Positions 19,859-29,041 of a stretch of 64,000 bases of DNA are shown piece by piece. Position numbers and translations under genes: made by a program. How positions within the stretch are numbered: the first letter of the stretch is position 1; the number at the start of each line of letters is the position of its first letter. Where the stretch lies: the NCBI RefSeq assembly GCF_900103175.1, contig NZ_FNLF01000002.1:3300136-3364135 (forward strand). Direction: 5' to 3'. This DNA comes from Tsukamurella pulmonis (lineage in GTDB: Bacteria > Actinomycetota > Actinomycetes > Mycobacteriales > Mycobacteriaceae). The notes under the pieces were generated by a model. That model was not told where the DNA came from. It was given only the letters and a program-made list of their open reading frames with translations, and did no database searches.

Positions 19859-20365
19859 ATGAGCGAGAGCCCTGCGACGCAGTCGAGCACCACCCGCACC
19901 GTGACCACCGATCACACGCCGGACACCGCGGTGCCGATCGCCGCGGGCGACCGCGTGGTCTTCAAGCACCCTCGTATCGCGCTGCTCGGCGTCGCCCTGT
20001 TCGCCGTCTGCCTGGCGCCCATCGTCGGGCCGTGGACGCTCGGCCGCTCGATCGACGGCGGGGCGGCCGGCGCCGGCGCCGCAGTGCTCGGCTGGCTGCT
20101 GCTGATCGTGCCGATCCTGCTCGCCCTGTGGATCCTGCGCGTGCGCACCGTCATCGGACCCGACGGTGTGCGCTCGGTCCGCGTGCTCAGCGCGACCACG
20201 ATCGGATGGGACGAACTGGCAGGGATTAGGATCGGGCGCAACGGTGCGGTGTACGCAGTCCGCACCGACGGTTCCGAGGTGCGACTACCCGCCGTCACCA
20301 TCAGCCAGCTCCCCCGCGTCGCGACCGCCTCCGGCGGCCGGATCCCTGACGTCACGGCGGAATAA
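19859..20365 (+). CDS. PH-domain membrane protein, Cfp6 (Rv3004) homologue
   Basis: 168 residues: a disordered Thr/Ser-rich N-terminus, two hydrophobic segments (near residues 43-60 and 72-94), then a bacterial PH-like domain with the pattern TVIGPDGVRSVRV ... IGWDELAGIRI. Position between ilvB and the DoxX gene family matches Rv3004 (cfp6). The function is unknown; probably membrane-anchored with the PH-like domain facing the cytoplasm. ATG 19859 is preferred to upstream in-frame starts because it has the leaderless -10 spacing. Confidence 0.75.
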   Translation: MSESPATQSSTTRTVTTDHTPDTAVPIAAGDRVVFKHPRIALLGVALFAVCLAPIVGPWTLGRSIDGGAAGAGAAVLGWLLLIVPILLALWILRVRTVIGPDGVRSVRVLSATTIGWDELAGIRIGRNGAVYAVRTDGSEVRLPAVTISQLPRVATASGGRIPDVTAE

Positions 20366-20373
20366 ATCCCGCC

Positions 20374-20393
20374 GAACAGGCCTTGTCCTGTTC
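20374..20393. terminator. Hairpin between cfp6-like gene and ilvD
   Basis: GAACAGG and CCTGTTC flank a 6-base loop, 9 bp after the cfp6-like stop codon. It may be a weak terminator or part of the ilvD leader. Confidence 0.4.
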
Positions 20394-20452
20394 ACGGGGA
20401 GCGCATCTCCTCCACCAGCCCGCACGATACGAAGATCCGAGGCGAGAAGCTC

Positions 20453-22294
20453 ATGCCACCGCTCCGCTCACGCACCACCACCGTCGGCCGCAACGCCGCA
20501 GGCGCCCGCTCGCTCTGGCGCGCCACCGGACTCACGGACAGCGACTTCGGCAAGCCGATCGTGGCGATCGCGAACTCCTACACCCAGTTCGTGCCCGGCC
20601 ACGTCCACCTCAAGGACATGGGCGAGATCGTCGCCGAGTCGGTGCGCGCCGCAGGCGGCGTCGCCCGCGAGTTCCACACCATCGCCGTCGACGACGGCAT
20701 CGCGATGGGCCACGGCGGCATGCTCTACAGCCTGCCCAGCCGCGAGATCATCGCCGACTCCGTCGAGTACATGGCGAACGCGCACACCGCCGACGCGCTG
20801 GTGTGCATCTCCAACTGCGACAAGATCACGCCCGGCATGCTCAACGCCGCGATGCGGCTGAACATCCCCACGGTCTTCGTCTCCGGCGGCCCGATGGAGG
20901 CCGGCAAGGCCGTCATCGTCGACGGGATCGCCAAGGCGCCCACCGACCTCATCACCGCGATCTCCGCCTCGGCGAACGACGCGATCGACGACGCCGGGCT
21001 CAGCGAGGTCGAGCGCTCCGCGTGTCCCACCTGCGGCTCCTGCTCGGGCATGTTCACCGCCAACTCGATGAACTGCCTCACCGAGGCGCTGGGTCTCGCC
21101 CTGCCGGGCAACGGTTCCACCCTCGCCACGCACGCCGCCCGCCGCGCCCTCTTCGAGCGCGCCGGCACCGTCGTGGTCGAGGCCGCCAAGCGGTACTACC
21201 GCGACGGCGACGAGTCCGTGCTCCCCCGCAACGTCGCCACCCCCGCAGCCTTCCGCAATGCGATGGCGCTCGACGTGGCCATGGGCGGATCGACCAACAC
21301 CGTGCTGCACACGTTGGCCGCCGCGCAGGAGGGCGAGGTCGACTTCGACCTGTCGACCATCGACGCGATCAGCCGCAAGGTGCCCTGCCTGTCCAAGGTG
21401 TCGCCGAACAGCGACTACCACATGGAGGACGTGCACCGGGCCGGCGGCATCCCCGCCATCCTGGGCGAGCTCCGCCGCGCCGGCCTGCTCGAGACCGACG
21501 TGCACACGGTGCACGAGCCGTCCTTCGACCAGTGGCTCGACGACTGGGACATCCGCTCCGGAAAGGCCACCGACGAGGCGCTCGAGCTCTTCCACGCGGC
21601 GCCCGGCGGCGTGCGCACCACCGAGCCCTTCTCCACCAAGAACCAGTGGGAGAGCTTCGACACCGATCAGGCCGGCGGCTGCATCCGCGACGTCGAGCAC
21701 GCCTACACCGTGGAGGGCGGGCTGTGCGTGCTGCGCGGCAACATCGCCGTCGACGGTGCGATCCTCAAGACCGCGGGCATCGACGAGGACCTGTTCACCT
21801 TCGAGGGCCCGGCCGTCGTGGTCGAGTCGCAGGAGGAGGCCGTCTCCAAGATCCTCGGCAAGGAGATCAAGGCCGGCGACGTGGTCGTGGTCCGGTACGA
21901 GGGCCCCAAGGGCGGGCCGGGCATGCAGGAGATGCTGCACCCCACCTCGTTCCTCAAGGGCCGGGGCCTGGGCAAGCTGTGCGCCCTGATCACGGACGGC
22001 CGCTTCTCTGGCGGCACCTCGGGCCTGTCCATCGGTCACATCTCCCCCGAGGCCGCAGCCGGCGGCGTCATCGGCCTGGTCGAGGACGGCGACACGATCC
22101 GCATCGACGTGCACACCCGCGCACTCGAGGTCCTGGTCGACGACGAGGAGCTCGCGCGCCGTCGTGCCAAGATGGAGGCCTCGGAGCGCCCGTGGCAGCC
22201 CAAGGACCGCCAGCGCACCGTCACCACCGCGCTGCGCGCCTACGCCGCCCTGGCCACCTCCGCCGACAAGGGCGCGGTCCGCTACGTGCCGTGA
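20453..22294 (+). CDS. ilvD: Dihydroxy-acid dehydratase
   Basis: Dehydrates 2,3-dihydroxy acids to 2-oxo acids, the third step of valine and isoleucine synthesis, with an Fe-S cluster and Mg2+. 613 residues. The cluster cysteines lie in [10 protein letters not shown] and [19 protein letters not shown] (near residues 122 and 195), and the C-terminal signature [14 protein letters not shown] is intact. ATG 20453 is preceded by an AGGCGAGAAG ribosome-binding region. In M. tuberculosis ilvD lies elsewhere, so its place beside ilvBNC, on the opposite strand, is a local feature. Confidence 0.97.
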   Translation: MPPLRSRTTTVGRNAAGARSLWRATGLTDSDFGKPIVAIANSYTQFVPGHVHLKDMGEIVAESVRAAGGVAREFHTIAVDDGIAMGHGGMLYSLPSREIIADSVEYMANAHTADALVCISNCDKITPGMLNAAMRLNIPTVFVSGGPMEAGKAVIVDGIAKAPTDLITAISASANDAIDDAGLSEVERSACPTCGSCSGMFTANSMNCLTEALGLALPGNGSTLATHAARRALFERAGTVVVEAAKRYYRDGDESVLPRNVATPAAFRNAMALDVAMGGSTNTVLHTLAAAQEGEVDFDLSTIDAISRKVPCLSKVSPNSDYHMEDVHRAGGIPAILGELRRAGLLETDVHTVHEPSFDQWLDDWDIRSGKATDEALELFHAAPGGVRTTEPFSTKNQWESFDTDQAGGCIRDVEHAYTVEGGLCVLRGNIAVDGAILKTAGIDEDLFTFEGPAVVVESQEEAVSKILGKEIKAGDVVVVRYEGPKGGPGMQEMLHPTSFLKGRGLGKLCALITDGRFSGGTSGLSIGHISPEAAAGGVIGLVEDGDTIRIDVHTRALEVLVDDEELARRRAKMEASERPWQPKDRQRTVTTALRAYAALATSADKGAVRYVP

Positions 22295-22314
22295 CCCGGT
22301 AGATCCCGCACACG

Positions 22315-22350
22315 AGTGATGCCCCGGTCCCCACAGACCGGGGCATCACT
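22315..22350. terminator. Terminator after ilvD
   Basis: A perfect 15-bp stem (AGTGATGCCCCGGTC and complement) with a 6-base loop, between the convergent ilvD and isomerase genes. The symmetric placement suggests it works in both directions. Confidence 0.8.
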
Positions 22351-22379
22351 GGTTGCTCCCCTCCCGTCGCGGCGTACGA

Positions 22380-23099
22380 CTACAGCCACTGCGGGGCGTG
22401 GGGTGCACCCGACGGGTCGTCCAGTCCGACGCCGCCGCGCCCCGTCGCCCACCGGGCGACCGCGGCGACCGGACCCGCCACCGTGCGGGCGGGCTCACCC
22501 CCGGTCACCGGCACGGGATCCCTGCCCGGGCTGGAGAGCACCAGCCCGGCTCCGTCGCCCCGCTGCCGCCACACGCCCACCACGTCGTCGATCAGTGTGG
22601 TGCAGACCTCGGCGGGGAAGTCGGCGAAGCGGGCGTCCGTCCCGAGGTCGACGCTGTGGATCCACACCTCGCGCGTGCGCATCCACACCGTCTCCGCGGC
22701 CGGCACGAGACGCCCCTGCGCGGTCTGCACGGTGGCCGACCACGCGGCCGGTGGCGCGTTCCGCCACTTCTCGTCGAGCCGGGCGACGGAGTGGTCGAAC
22801 AGGTTCCGGAGCGCACCGGCGTTCACCGTGGCCCCCTCCGCGATCTCGCGCGCCCGTTGCTCGGCGGATTCGTACATCGGGGTCCGGGTCCCCGTCACGG
22901 CCCAGTCCATGAGCCGGCACAGGGCGATCGCGTTGTATCCGACATGCGCGAGCAGGTGCCGGCGACTCCACCCGGGCAGTGCGGAGGGCTCGTCGAGCTC
23001 CGCGTCGGTGAGGCCGCCGAGGTGCCGCGCGAAGTGGGCCGTGCCGCGTCGGGCGATCAGCAGCTGGTCGGCCAGCTCGCGCTCGCGGAACCCGGTCAT
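22380..23099 (-). CDS. Maleylpyruvate isomerase, mycothiol-dependent type
   Basis: 239-residue DinB-fold protein of the MDMPI family. The metal ligands are seen as a histidine in SRRHLLAHVGYNA near residue 50 and an E-x3-H in TREVWIHSVDLG near residue 147. In C. glutamicum this family isomerises maleylpyruvate to fumarylpyruvate with mycothiol. The ATG overlaps the stop codon of the fumarylpyruvate hydrolase gene (ATGA), and the gentisate dioxygenase lies upstream, so the three genes spell out the lower gentisate pathway. Confidence 0.87.
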   Translation of the reverse strand: MTGFRERELADQLLIARRGTAHFARHLGGLTDAELDEPSALPGWSRRHLLAHVGYNAIALCRLMDWAVTGTRTPMYESAEQRAREIAEGATVNAGALRNLFDHSVARLDEKWRNAPPAAWSATVQTAQGRLVPAAETVWMRTREVWIHSVDLGTDARFADFPAEVCTTLIDDVVGVWRQRGDGAGLVLSSPGRDPVPVTGGEPARTVAGPVAAVARWATGRGGVGLDDPSGAPHAPQWL

Positions 23100-23914
23100 C
23101 GCACGACCGTCGTGTTCCGCACCGAGCCGATCCCTTCGATGGTGACCTCCACGGTCTCGCCGTCCCGGATGTGCCGCGGCGGCTTGCGGGCGTGGCCGAC
23201 CCCGCCGGTGGTGCCGGTGATGATCACGTCGCCGGGACGGAGGGTCACGATGTGGGAGATGTACTCCACCAGCGCCTCCGGCCCGAAGACGAGATCCGCG
23301 GTGTTCGCCTCCTGCATCAACTCCCCGTCGAGCGCGGCGGTGATCCGGGTGTCGGGTGTGTAGTCGGTGACGAGGACCGGTCCGAAGCCCGACGTCTTCT
23401 CGAAGTTCTTGCCCTGATCCCATTGCAGCGTGCGGTACTGGTAGTCGCGCATGGTGTAGTCGTTCATCACCGAGTACCCCGCGATGTACTCGGCCGCCTC
23501 CGCCTCCGCGACCTGGTAGGCCCGCCTGCCGATCACGAACGCGAGCTCCGCCTCCCAATCCAGCTCCCCCGCCGCGTAACCGGGGACGATCACGTCGTCG
23601 TACGGCCCCGTCAGCGCGTCGGCGAACTTCGCGAACAGCGTGGGGTGCTGCGGAAGGTCCCGGCCCATCTCGCGGATGTGGGTGGCGTAGTTCAGACCGA
23701 CGCACACGATCTTGCCGGGCCTCGGCACGACCGGCGCGTAGTCCGCGCCGGCGAGGGGGATCCGGTCGCCGGACGCGGCGCGCGCCAGCGCCTCCCACTC
23801 GGGGTCGGCGAGCAGGTCGGACAGGTCGGCGAAACCGTTGATGACGGTGGCGGTATCGGTGTCGACGCGGACGGCGGCGGTGCCGCGGTCGAGGCGCAGG
23901 GTGGCCAGGCGCAT
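23096..23914 (-). CDS. Fumarylpyruvate hydrolase (FAH family)
   Basis: 272-residue FAH-fold hydrolase expected to cleave fumarylpyruvate to fumarate and pyruvate. The core starts at KIVCVGLNYATHIREMG near residue 88; metal-binding residues lie in WEAELAFVIGRRA and the following YSVMNDYTMRDYQ, and the C-terminal GDVIITGTTGGVG is intact. Assignment to fumarylpyruvate rather than another acylpyruvate rests on the gene order gentisate dioxygenase, hydrolase, isomerase. It starts 3 bp after the dioxygenase stop codon. Confidence 0.85.
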   Translation of the reverse strand: MRLATLRLDRGTAAVRVDTDTATVINGFADLSDLLADPEWEALARAASGDRIPLAGADYAPVVPRPGKIVCVGLNYATHIREMGRDLPQHPTLFAKFADALTGPYDDVIVPGYAAGELDWEAELAFVIGRRAYQVAEAEAAEYIAGYSVMNDYTMRDYQYRTLQWDQGKNFEKTSGFGPVLVTDYTPDTRITAALDGELMQEANTADLVFGPEALVEYISHIVTLRPGDVIITGTTGGVGHARKPPRHIRDGETVEVTIEGIGSVRNTTVVR

Positions 23915-23917
23915 GGT

Positions 23918-24997
23918 TCAGGCTCCTTCGGGGATGTAGGTGCGGCTGAGGTGCAGCCGCTCGATGACCGGTGCGTCGGAGAACGCGAACAGGTCGAGCT
24001 GCGATTCCGCGTCGAAGGCCCAGCGGGTCCAGGACGGGACGGCGATCAGGTCGCCCGTGGTCACTCGCGTCACAGTGTCGCCGAGGTGCACGGTCCCGGT
24101 GCCCTCGAAGACCTGGTACACGGTGCTTCCCGCGTCGTGCCGCGGCCGAGTGGACGCCCCCGGGCGCAGTCGGTGGAACTCGGCACGAATGGTGGGCATG
24201 ACGTCGCCCCCGGTCGTCGGGTTCGAATAGCGCACGGCGGCGTGTCCGGGTCCGCAGGTGGCGGCATGCCCCTCGTCCTCGAGTTCCAGCTGCGCGGCGA
24301 GAGCCCGATCCGTGTGTTCCCAGCGGTAGGCCGCGATCGGCGAGTTGGTCTTCGCGTCGAGTCCGATGAGCGGGCGCAGGCCGGGATGCGCCCACAGCCG
24401 CTCCGCGCGGGAGACGTCGGGGGTGGAGTCGTCGGTCACCGTATCGGACCCGAACTCGAAGAAGGCCGTGTCGGTGTACTGCACCAAGGGGATGTCGAGT
24501 CCGTCGATCCACGCCATCGGGTGGTCGGTCTCGTTGTGATGGCCGTGGAAGTGCCATCCCGGGGTCAGCAGGAAGTCGCCGCGGCGCATGGCGACCGGAT
24601 CGCCGTTCACGACGGTCCACACCCCCTCGCCCTCCACGACGAACCGGAAGGCGTTCTGCGAGTGCCTGTGCTCGGGGGCCACCTCCTTCGGGCCGAGGTA
24701 CTGGATCGCCGCCCAGAGGGTGGGCGTGACGTGCGGTGCCCCACCCAAGCCGGGGTTCGCCAGGGCGATCGCGCGACGTTCGCCGCCGCGTCCCACCGGA
24801 ACCAGATCGCCCGAGCGCTCGGCGAGGGGATACAGCTCGGACCACCGCCACACGTACGGCACCGCCCGCGGCGCCGGCGACGCGGGCATGAGATCGGCCG
24901 TCTGGGTCCAGAGTGGATTGAGGTGGCGGGAGTCGAAGTCCCGGTACAGCTGCGCCAGGCCCGGATCGTCCGCGGGAATGGGAGAGGTCGAAGACAT
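23918..24997 (-). CDS. Gentisate 1,2-dioxygenase
   Basis: Opens the ring of gentisate (2,5-dihydroxybenzoate) with O2 and Fe(II) to give maleylpyruvate. 359 residues, a bicupin. The N-terminal cupin carries the iron-binding pattern EHRHSQNAFRFVVEGEG near residue 110 and a later histidine in WHFHGHHNE; the second cupin is near residues 250-340 (RPRHDAGSTVYQVFEGTG). GGAG lies 6 nt before ATG 24997. First gene of the leftward operon facing the mandelate branch. Confidence 0.92.
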   Translation of the reverse strand: MSSTSPIPADDPGLAQLYRDFDSRHLNPLWTQTADLMPASPAPRAVPYVWRWSELYPLAERSGDLVPVGRGGERRAIALANPGLGGAPHVTPTLWAAIQYLGPKEVAPEHRHSQNAFRFVVEGEGVWTVVNGDPVAMRRGDFLLTPGWHFHGHHNETDHPMAWIDGLDIPLVQYTDTAFFEFGSDTVTDDSTPDVSRAERLWAHPGLRPLIGLDAKTNSPIAAYRWEHTDRALAAQLELEDEGHAATCGPGHAAVRYSNPTTGGDVMPTIRAEFHRLRPGASTRPRHDAGSTVYQVFEGTGTVHLGDTVTRVTTGDLIAVPSWTRWAFDAESQLDLFAFSDAPVIERLHLSRTYIPEGA

Positions 24998-25069
24998 CTG
25001 CTGCTCCGTCGGGTGAGGGTGCGGGGTTTCGCGAGCAAACGTAGGACGCTCGATGCGCGGACGGCCCGA

Positions 25070-25090
25070 AGATTCTGATGAGCAGAATCT
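25070..25090. promoter_or_regulatory. Palindromic operator between gentisate and mandelate branches
   Basis: AGATTCTG and CAGAATCT, a perfect 8-bp inverted repeat with 5 central bases, 73 bp from both divergent starts (24997 and 25163). The island encodes a single regulator, of the IclR family, whose sites are usually short palindromes in such regions. Confidence 0.55.
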
Positions 25091-25162
25091 GCGAGGTGCG
25101 GACTGCGTTGTGGATCACACTGATCGGGCCGCTCCGATACCGCTCCGACCGAAGGAATCACG

Positions 25163-26602
25163 ATGCCCCTTCCCACTTCTCACCATCTGATCGACGGTGC
25201 GCTCGTCGGAGAACCCGACCGGCCGTCGCGGTCCCCGGCGGACGGGACCGAACTCGGCACGTACGCCGACGGTGGTGCGGCGGAGGCGGACGCGGCCATC
25301 GCGGCGGCCCGGCGCACCTTCGACGATTCCGACTGGCCGCTCGACCGTCGCCGGCGACATCGGGCATTGTCCCGGATCGCCGACGGCATCGAGGCGCGCA
25401 CCGACGACCTCGCTCTGGCGCTCGCCCGGGAGAACGGGAAGGTACTGGGAGAGGCTCACTTCGAACTGTCACTCGCCGTACCCAAGCTCCGCTACTACGC
25501 CGCGCTCGCGCTGGCGGATCACGGACGAGCAGCAGAGGTCTCGCCCGGGGTGCACATCCGATCGGTCGCTGAGGCGGCGGGCGTCGCCGGGGTCATCGTG
25601 CCGTGGAACTCCCCAGTCGTGCTGGCGGTGCGGTCGTTCGCGCCCGCGCTTGCGACTGGGTGCACCGTCGCGATGAAGATGCCGGCACAGACCGCCATGG
25701 TCAACGGGCTGCTGCACGAGATCCTCGCCGCCACTCCCGACCTTCCCGACGGCGTGATCAACTCGGTCACGGAGTCGGGTTCCGAACTGGCCCAGCGGCT
25801 CGTCTCCTCACCGGACGTCGAGGTGGTCAGCTACACCGGCAGCTCCGCAGTGGGGCGCACGATCATGGCGAACGCCGCCCCGCACCTCAAGCGACTCTCG
25901 CTCGAACTCGGCGGCAAGTCCCCGATGATCGTCTTCGATGATGCCGACCTCGACGCCGTCGTTCCCACGCTGACCGCCGCGATCACCACCTTCGCCGGCC
26001 AGTTCTGCATGGCCGGCAGCAGGATCCTGGTGCAGGCGTCGATCCGGGATCGTCTCCGCGCACGTCTCATCGAGTCGCTCGGCGCCGTGCGCCCGGGCCC
26101 CGGCGATGCACCCGACAGTGCCATGGGGCCGATGATCGACGCCGCGAACGCGCGTCGGGTCGAGCGGATCCTCAGCGACGCCGAGCAGGACCCGGCAGTC
26201 GACGTGATCGTCCGCGGCGGGCAGCTCGGCGGGCCGGAGAGCGCATTCGTCGCGCCGGCCCTGCTCGCCCCGCACCACCCGGCGCATCCCGTCGTGCAGG
26301 AGGAGATCTTCGGCCCCGTAGCGACGTTCGAGTCGTTCGACACCGAGGACGACGCCGTCGACCTCGCCCACGCGACGCGGTACGGACTCGCCGCGTCGAT
26401 CTGGTCCCGCGACGTCGACCGCCCGACCCGCGTGGCGCGACGCGTCCGCGCCGGCACGGTGTGGATCAACGGCTGGGCCGTCGTGGCCGATCAGTTCGAA
26501 GAAGGTGGGTTCGATCAAAGCGGCCTCGGCCGTCTCAACGGCACCGCGGCGCTCGCCGAGTTCCAGGAGGTGAAGACCTATGTCCAATCTGTCGACTCCT
26601 GA
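25163..26602 (+). CDS. Aldehyde dehydrogenase, likely (hydroxy)benzaldehyde dehydrogenase
   Basis: 479-residue NAD(P)-dependent aldehyde dehydrogenase. Catalytic residues are the Asn in VPWNSP (near residue 151), the Glu in LELGGKSP (near 249) and the Cys in AGQFCMAGSR (near 283). It would oxidise the aldehyde made by the benzoylformate decarboxylase to the benzoate. AAGGA precedes ATG 25163. It heads the rightward operon, and its 3' end overlaps the transporter gene by 23 bp. Confidence 0.85.
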   Translation: MPLPTSHHLIDGALVGEPDRPSRSPADGTELGTYADGGAAEADAAIAAARRTFDDSDWPLDRRRRHRALSRIADGIEARTDDLALALARENGKVLGEAHFELSLAVPKLRYYAALALADHGRAAEVSPGVHIRSVAEAAGVAGVIVPWNSPVVLAVRSFAPALATGCTVAMKMPAQTAMVNGLLHEILAATPDLPDGVINSVTESGSELAQRLVSSPDVEVVSYTGSSAVGRTIMANAAPHLKRLSLELGGKSPMIVFDDADLDAVVPTLTAAITTFAGQFCMAGSRILVQASIRDRLRARLIESLGAVRPGPGDAPDSAMGPMIDAANARRVERILSDAEQDPAVDVIVRGGQLGGPESAFVAPALLAPHHPAHPVVQEEIFGPVATFESFDTEDDAVDLAHATRYGLAASIWSRDVDRPTRVARRVRAGTVWINGWAVVADQFEEGGFDQSGLGRLNGTAALAEFQEVKTYVQSVDS

Positions 26603-27887
26603 GCGCGGGGTGGCTGCGCCGTCCGCAGCGGCCCGGGCCTCGCTCCTGGTGACCATCATCTGTTGGGGCATGGTGGTGATCGAGGGCTACGACCTCATCT
26701 CCTTCGGCAGCGTCCTGCCGGTGCTTCTGCGAGATCCCGGTTCCGGCTTCACCCCGCAGAACGCCGGCCTCGTCGGCGCCACCGCCTTCATCGGCGCGAC
26801 CGTCGGCGCGCTCTCCTCCGGCTGGCTGTCGGACCGCATCGGGCGGCGTCCGGTGGCCATCGGCTCGCTGGTGTGGTTCTCGGTGTTCACCTTCCTCTGC
26901 GGGTTCGCCGATGGGCCCGCAACACTCGGTCTCCTCCGCCTTCTCGCCGGTATCGGCATCGGCGCCATCGTGCCGTCGACGTCGGCGCTGACGCTCGAGT
27001 ACGCGGTCCCCGAACACCGCACCCTGTCGTACACGCTCATGCTGTCCGGAGTGCCGATCGGCGGTGTCCTGGCCGCGGTCTCCGGCATGACGGTGATCCC
27101 GTCGCTCGGCTGGAACTGGGTCTTCTTCGTCGCCGTCGTTCCCGCTGTGCTGATCCTCCCGATCGTCCTGTGGAAACTGCCCGAGTCGATCACGTTTCTC
27201 GAGCACCGGGGACGCCTCGCCCGTGCCGACGTCCTGCGTGAGCGGTTCGGCCTGCCGCGGCCCGCATCCCCGCCCGCCGCCGACGACGGCTCCCCGACAC
27301 CGGGGATCTTCAGCCCCGACTACCGGCGGGCCTCGGCCCTGTTCGCCGTCGCCTCGTTCTTCGGGCTCCTCACCTGGTTCGGACTCGGGACCTGGATCCC
27401 CGGGATCATGCGACACATGGGGTACGACCTGGGCTCCGCACTGCGGTTCCTCCTCATCCTCAACATCGGCGCGATCATCGGTTCGATCTTCATCGCACTC
27501 GCCACCGATCGATGGGGATCGAAGAAGGTGGTCGTGGGCACCTACCTGTGCCTCGCGGTGGTGCTCACAGTGCTGCTGATCAAGCTTCCGCAGCCGCCGC
27601 TGCTGGTCGCGATGGCCCTCGCCGGGGTCGGCGGCCACGGCGGGCAGATCCTGATCAACCGGTACGTCGGCCGTTCGTACCCCGCCGCCACCCGCGCGCG
27701 AGCGCTGGGATGGTCGCTCGGCGCCGGCCGGATCGGCACGATCCTGGGCCCGATCGTGATCGGTCTCATCGTCGCCGACGGTCGCGCCTCGCTCGGGTTC
27801 CTCTTCTTCGCCGGATGCGCCGCGGCCGCCGCGGTGACCCTCCTCGCCGTTCCCCGCACCCCGGCGGCCTCCCGAGACGAGGAATGA
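26580..27887 (+). CDS. Aromatic acid:H+ symporter (MFS, AAHS type)
   Basis: 435-residue transporter with 12 hydrophobic segments. The first-half loop signature is GWLSDRIGRRPVAI, and the conserved early acidic motif VVIEGYDLISFG in helix 1 is typical of the aromatic acid:H+ symporter family (BenK, PcaK, MhpT). It likely imports mandelate or a hydroxybenzoate; the exact substrate is inferred only from neighbours. Translation is coupled to both the aldehyde dehydrogenase and the mandelate dehydrogenase through overlaps. Confidence 0.85.
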   Translation: MSNLSTPERGVAAPSAAARASLLVTIICWGMVVIEGYDLISFGSVLPVLLRDPGSGFTPQNAGLVGATAFIGATVGALSSGWLSDRIGRRPVAIGSLVWFSVFTFLCGFADGPATLGLLRLLAGIGIGAIVPSTSALTLEYAVPEHRTLSYTLMLSGVPIGGVLAAVSGMTVIPSLGWNWVFFVAVVPAVLILPIVLWKLPESITFLEHRGRLARADVLRERFGLPRPASPPAADDGSPTPGIFSPDYRRASALFAVASFFGLLTWFGLGTWIPGIMRHMGYDLGSALRFLLILNIGAIIGSIFIALATDRWGSKKVVVGTYLCLAVVLTVLLIKLPQPPLLVAMALAGVGGHGGQILINRYVGRSYPAATRARALGWSLGAGRIGTILGPIVIGLIVADGRASLGFLFFAGCAAAAAVTLLAVPRTPAASRDEE

Positions 27888-29041
27888 TGACCGCTCTGAT
27901 CACCCTCGAGGACTACCGCACCGCCGCCCGGAAGCGGCTCCCCCGCATGATCTTCGACTTCATCGACGGCGGTGCCGAGGATGAGCGCACCCTGCGCGCC
28001 AATCGTCGTGCCTTCTCCGATCGCACGCTCGCCCCGCGGCTGCTCAGCGGTGCCGCTACGCGATCCCAGGCCACCACGGTGTTCGGCGAGACCCTCTCGC
28101 TCCCGGTCCTGCTCGCCCCGACCGGGCTGTCGCGCCTCGCGGGGCGGGACGGCGAACTCGCCGCGGCCCGCGGTGCCCGCGCCGCGGGCACGCAGTCGGT
28201 ACTCAGCTCGGCGGCGTCGGTACCGGTGGACGAGGTGGCGCGCGGATCGGGCGTACCGCCCTGGTTCCAGCTGTATCCGTGGCGCGATCGGATGCTCACG
28301 TCGGCGCTCATGGACCGAGCCCGGGCAGCGGGCTGCACCACCCTCGTCGTGACGCTCGACGTTCCGGTCACCGGAGCACGGGAACGCGACTACCGCAACG
28401 GGATGACGATCCCCGTACGCCCGACCCCGTCGTCCGCCCTCGACGTCCTGCGCCACCCGCGCTGGGCGGCCAGGATGCTCACGGGCCCCCGCGTCACCAT
28501 GGCGCACCTGGTGGGGCTGTCGGCGGAACGCGGATCGAGCGCGGCGTCACTCGCGCAGCTCAACCTCGACCTGCTCAACCCCGCGTACTCCTGGGACGAC
28601 CTGCGGCGCACCCGCGACCACTGGACCGGTCCGCTGCTCGTGAAGGGAGTACTGGGCGCGGCCGATGCGCGGCTCGCCGTCGACTGCGGGGCGGACGGCG
28701 TGATCGTCTCGAACCACGGTGGCCGGCAGGCGGACGGCGTACCCGCGTCCCTCGACGTGCTCCCCGAGGTGGTCGCCGCGGTCGGCGACGTGGCGACGGT
28801 CCTCATGGACGGCGGTGTCCGCCGCGGCACCGACGTCCTCATGGCGTTGGCGATGGGTGCCGAGGCCGTTCTCATCGGCCGCCCGTGGATGTACGGTCTC
28901 GCCGTCGGCGGCGAGGAGGGCGTCACCCGGGTCCTCGACCTCCTTCGAGCGGAGATCGATCGTGCTCTTGCGCTGATCGGCGCGGCATCGACGACCGACG
29001 TGACCCGGGCGATGCTCGCGGACTCGGGGACGTCGCGGTGA
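27887..29041 (+). CDS. FMN-dependent alpha-hydroxyacid dehydrogenase, mandelate-dehydrogenase-like
   Basis: 384-residue TIM-barrel flavoprotein. The catalytic His and Arg are in VSNHGGRQADG near residue 270 and the FMN-binding Lys in LLVKGVLG near residue 250; the C-terminal MDGGVRRGTDVLMALAMGA closes the FMN site. Family members include (S)-mandelate dehydrogenase, lactate and glycolate oxidases. The next gene is a benzoylformate decarboxylase, so oxidation of mandelate or a hydroxymandelate to the oxo acid is the best call. An in-frame ATG at 27884 overlapping the transporter stop is an alternative start. Confidence 0.85.
   Translation: MTALITLEDYRTAARKRLPRMIFDFIDGGAEDERTLRANRRAFSDRTLAPRLLSGAATRSQATTVFGETLSLPVLLAPTGLSRLAGRDGELAAARGARAAGTQSVLSSAASVPVDEVARGSGVPPWFQLYPWRDRMLTSALMDRARAAGCTTLVVTLDVPVTGARERDYRNGMTIPVRPTPSSALDVLRHPRWAARMLTGPRVTMAHLVGLSAERGSSAASLAQLNLDLLNPAYSWDDLRRTRDHWTGPLLVKGVLGAADARLAVDCGADGVIVSNHGGRQADGVPASLDVLPEVVAAVGDVATVLMDGGVRRGTDVLMALAMGAEAVLIGRPWMYGLAVGGEEGVTRVLDLLRAEIDRALALIGAASTTDVTRAMLADSGTSR

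Noticed and set aside
22380-25118. 912-codon open frame on the minus strand
   Set aside because: Only its last 239 codons (from ATG 23099) are real. The rest is a frame shadow of the fumarylpyruvate hydrolase and gentisate dioxygenase.
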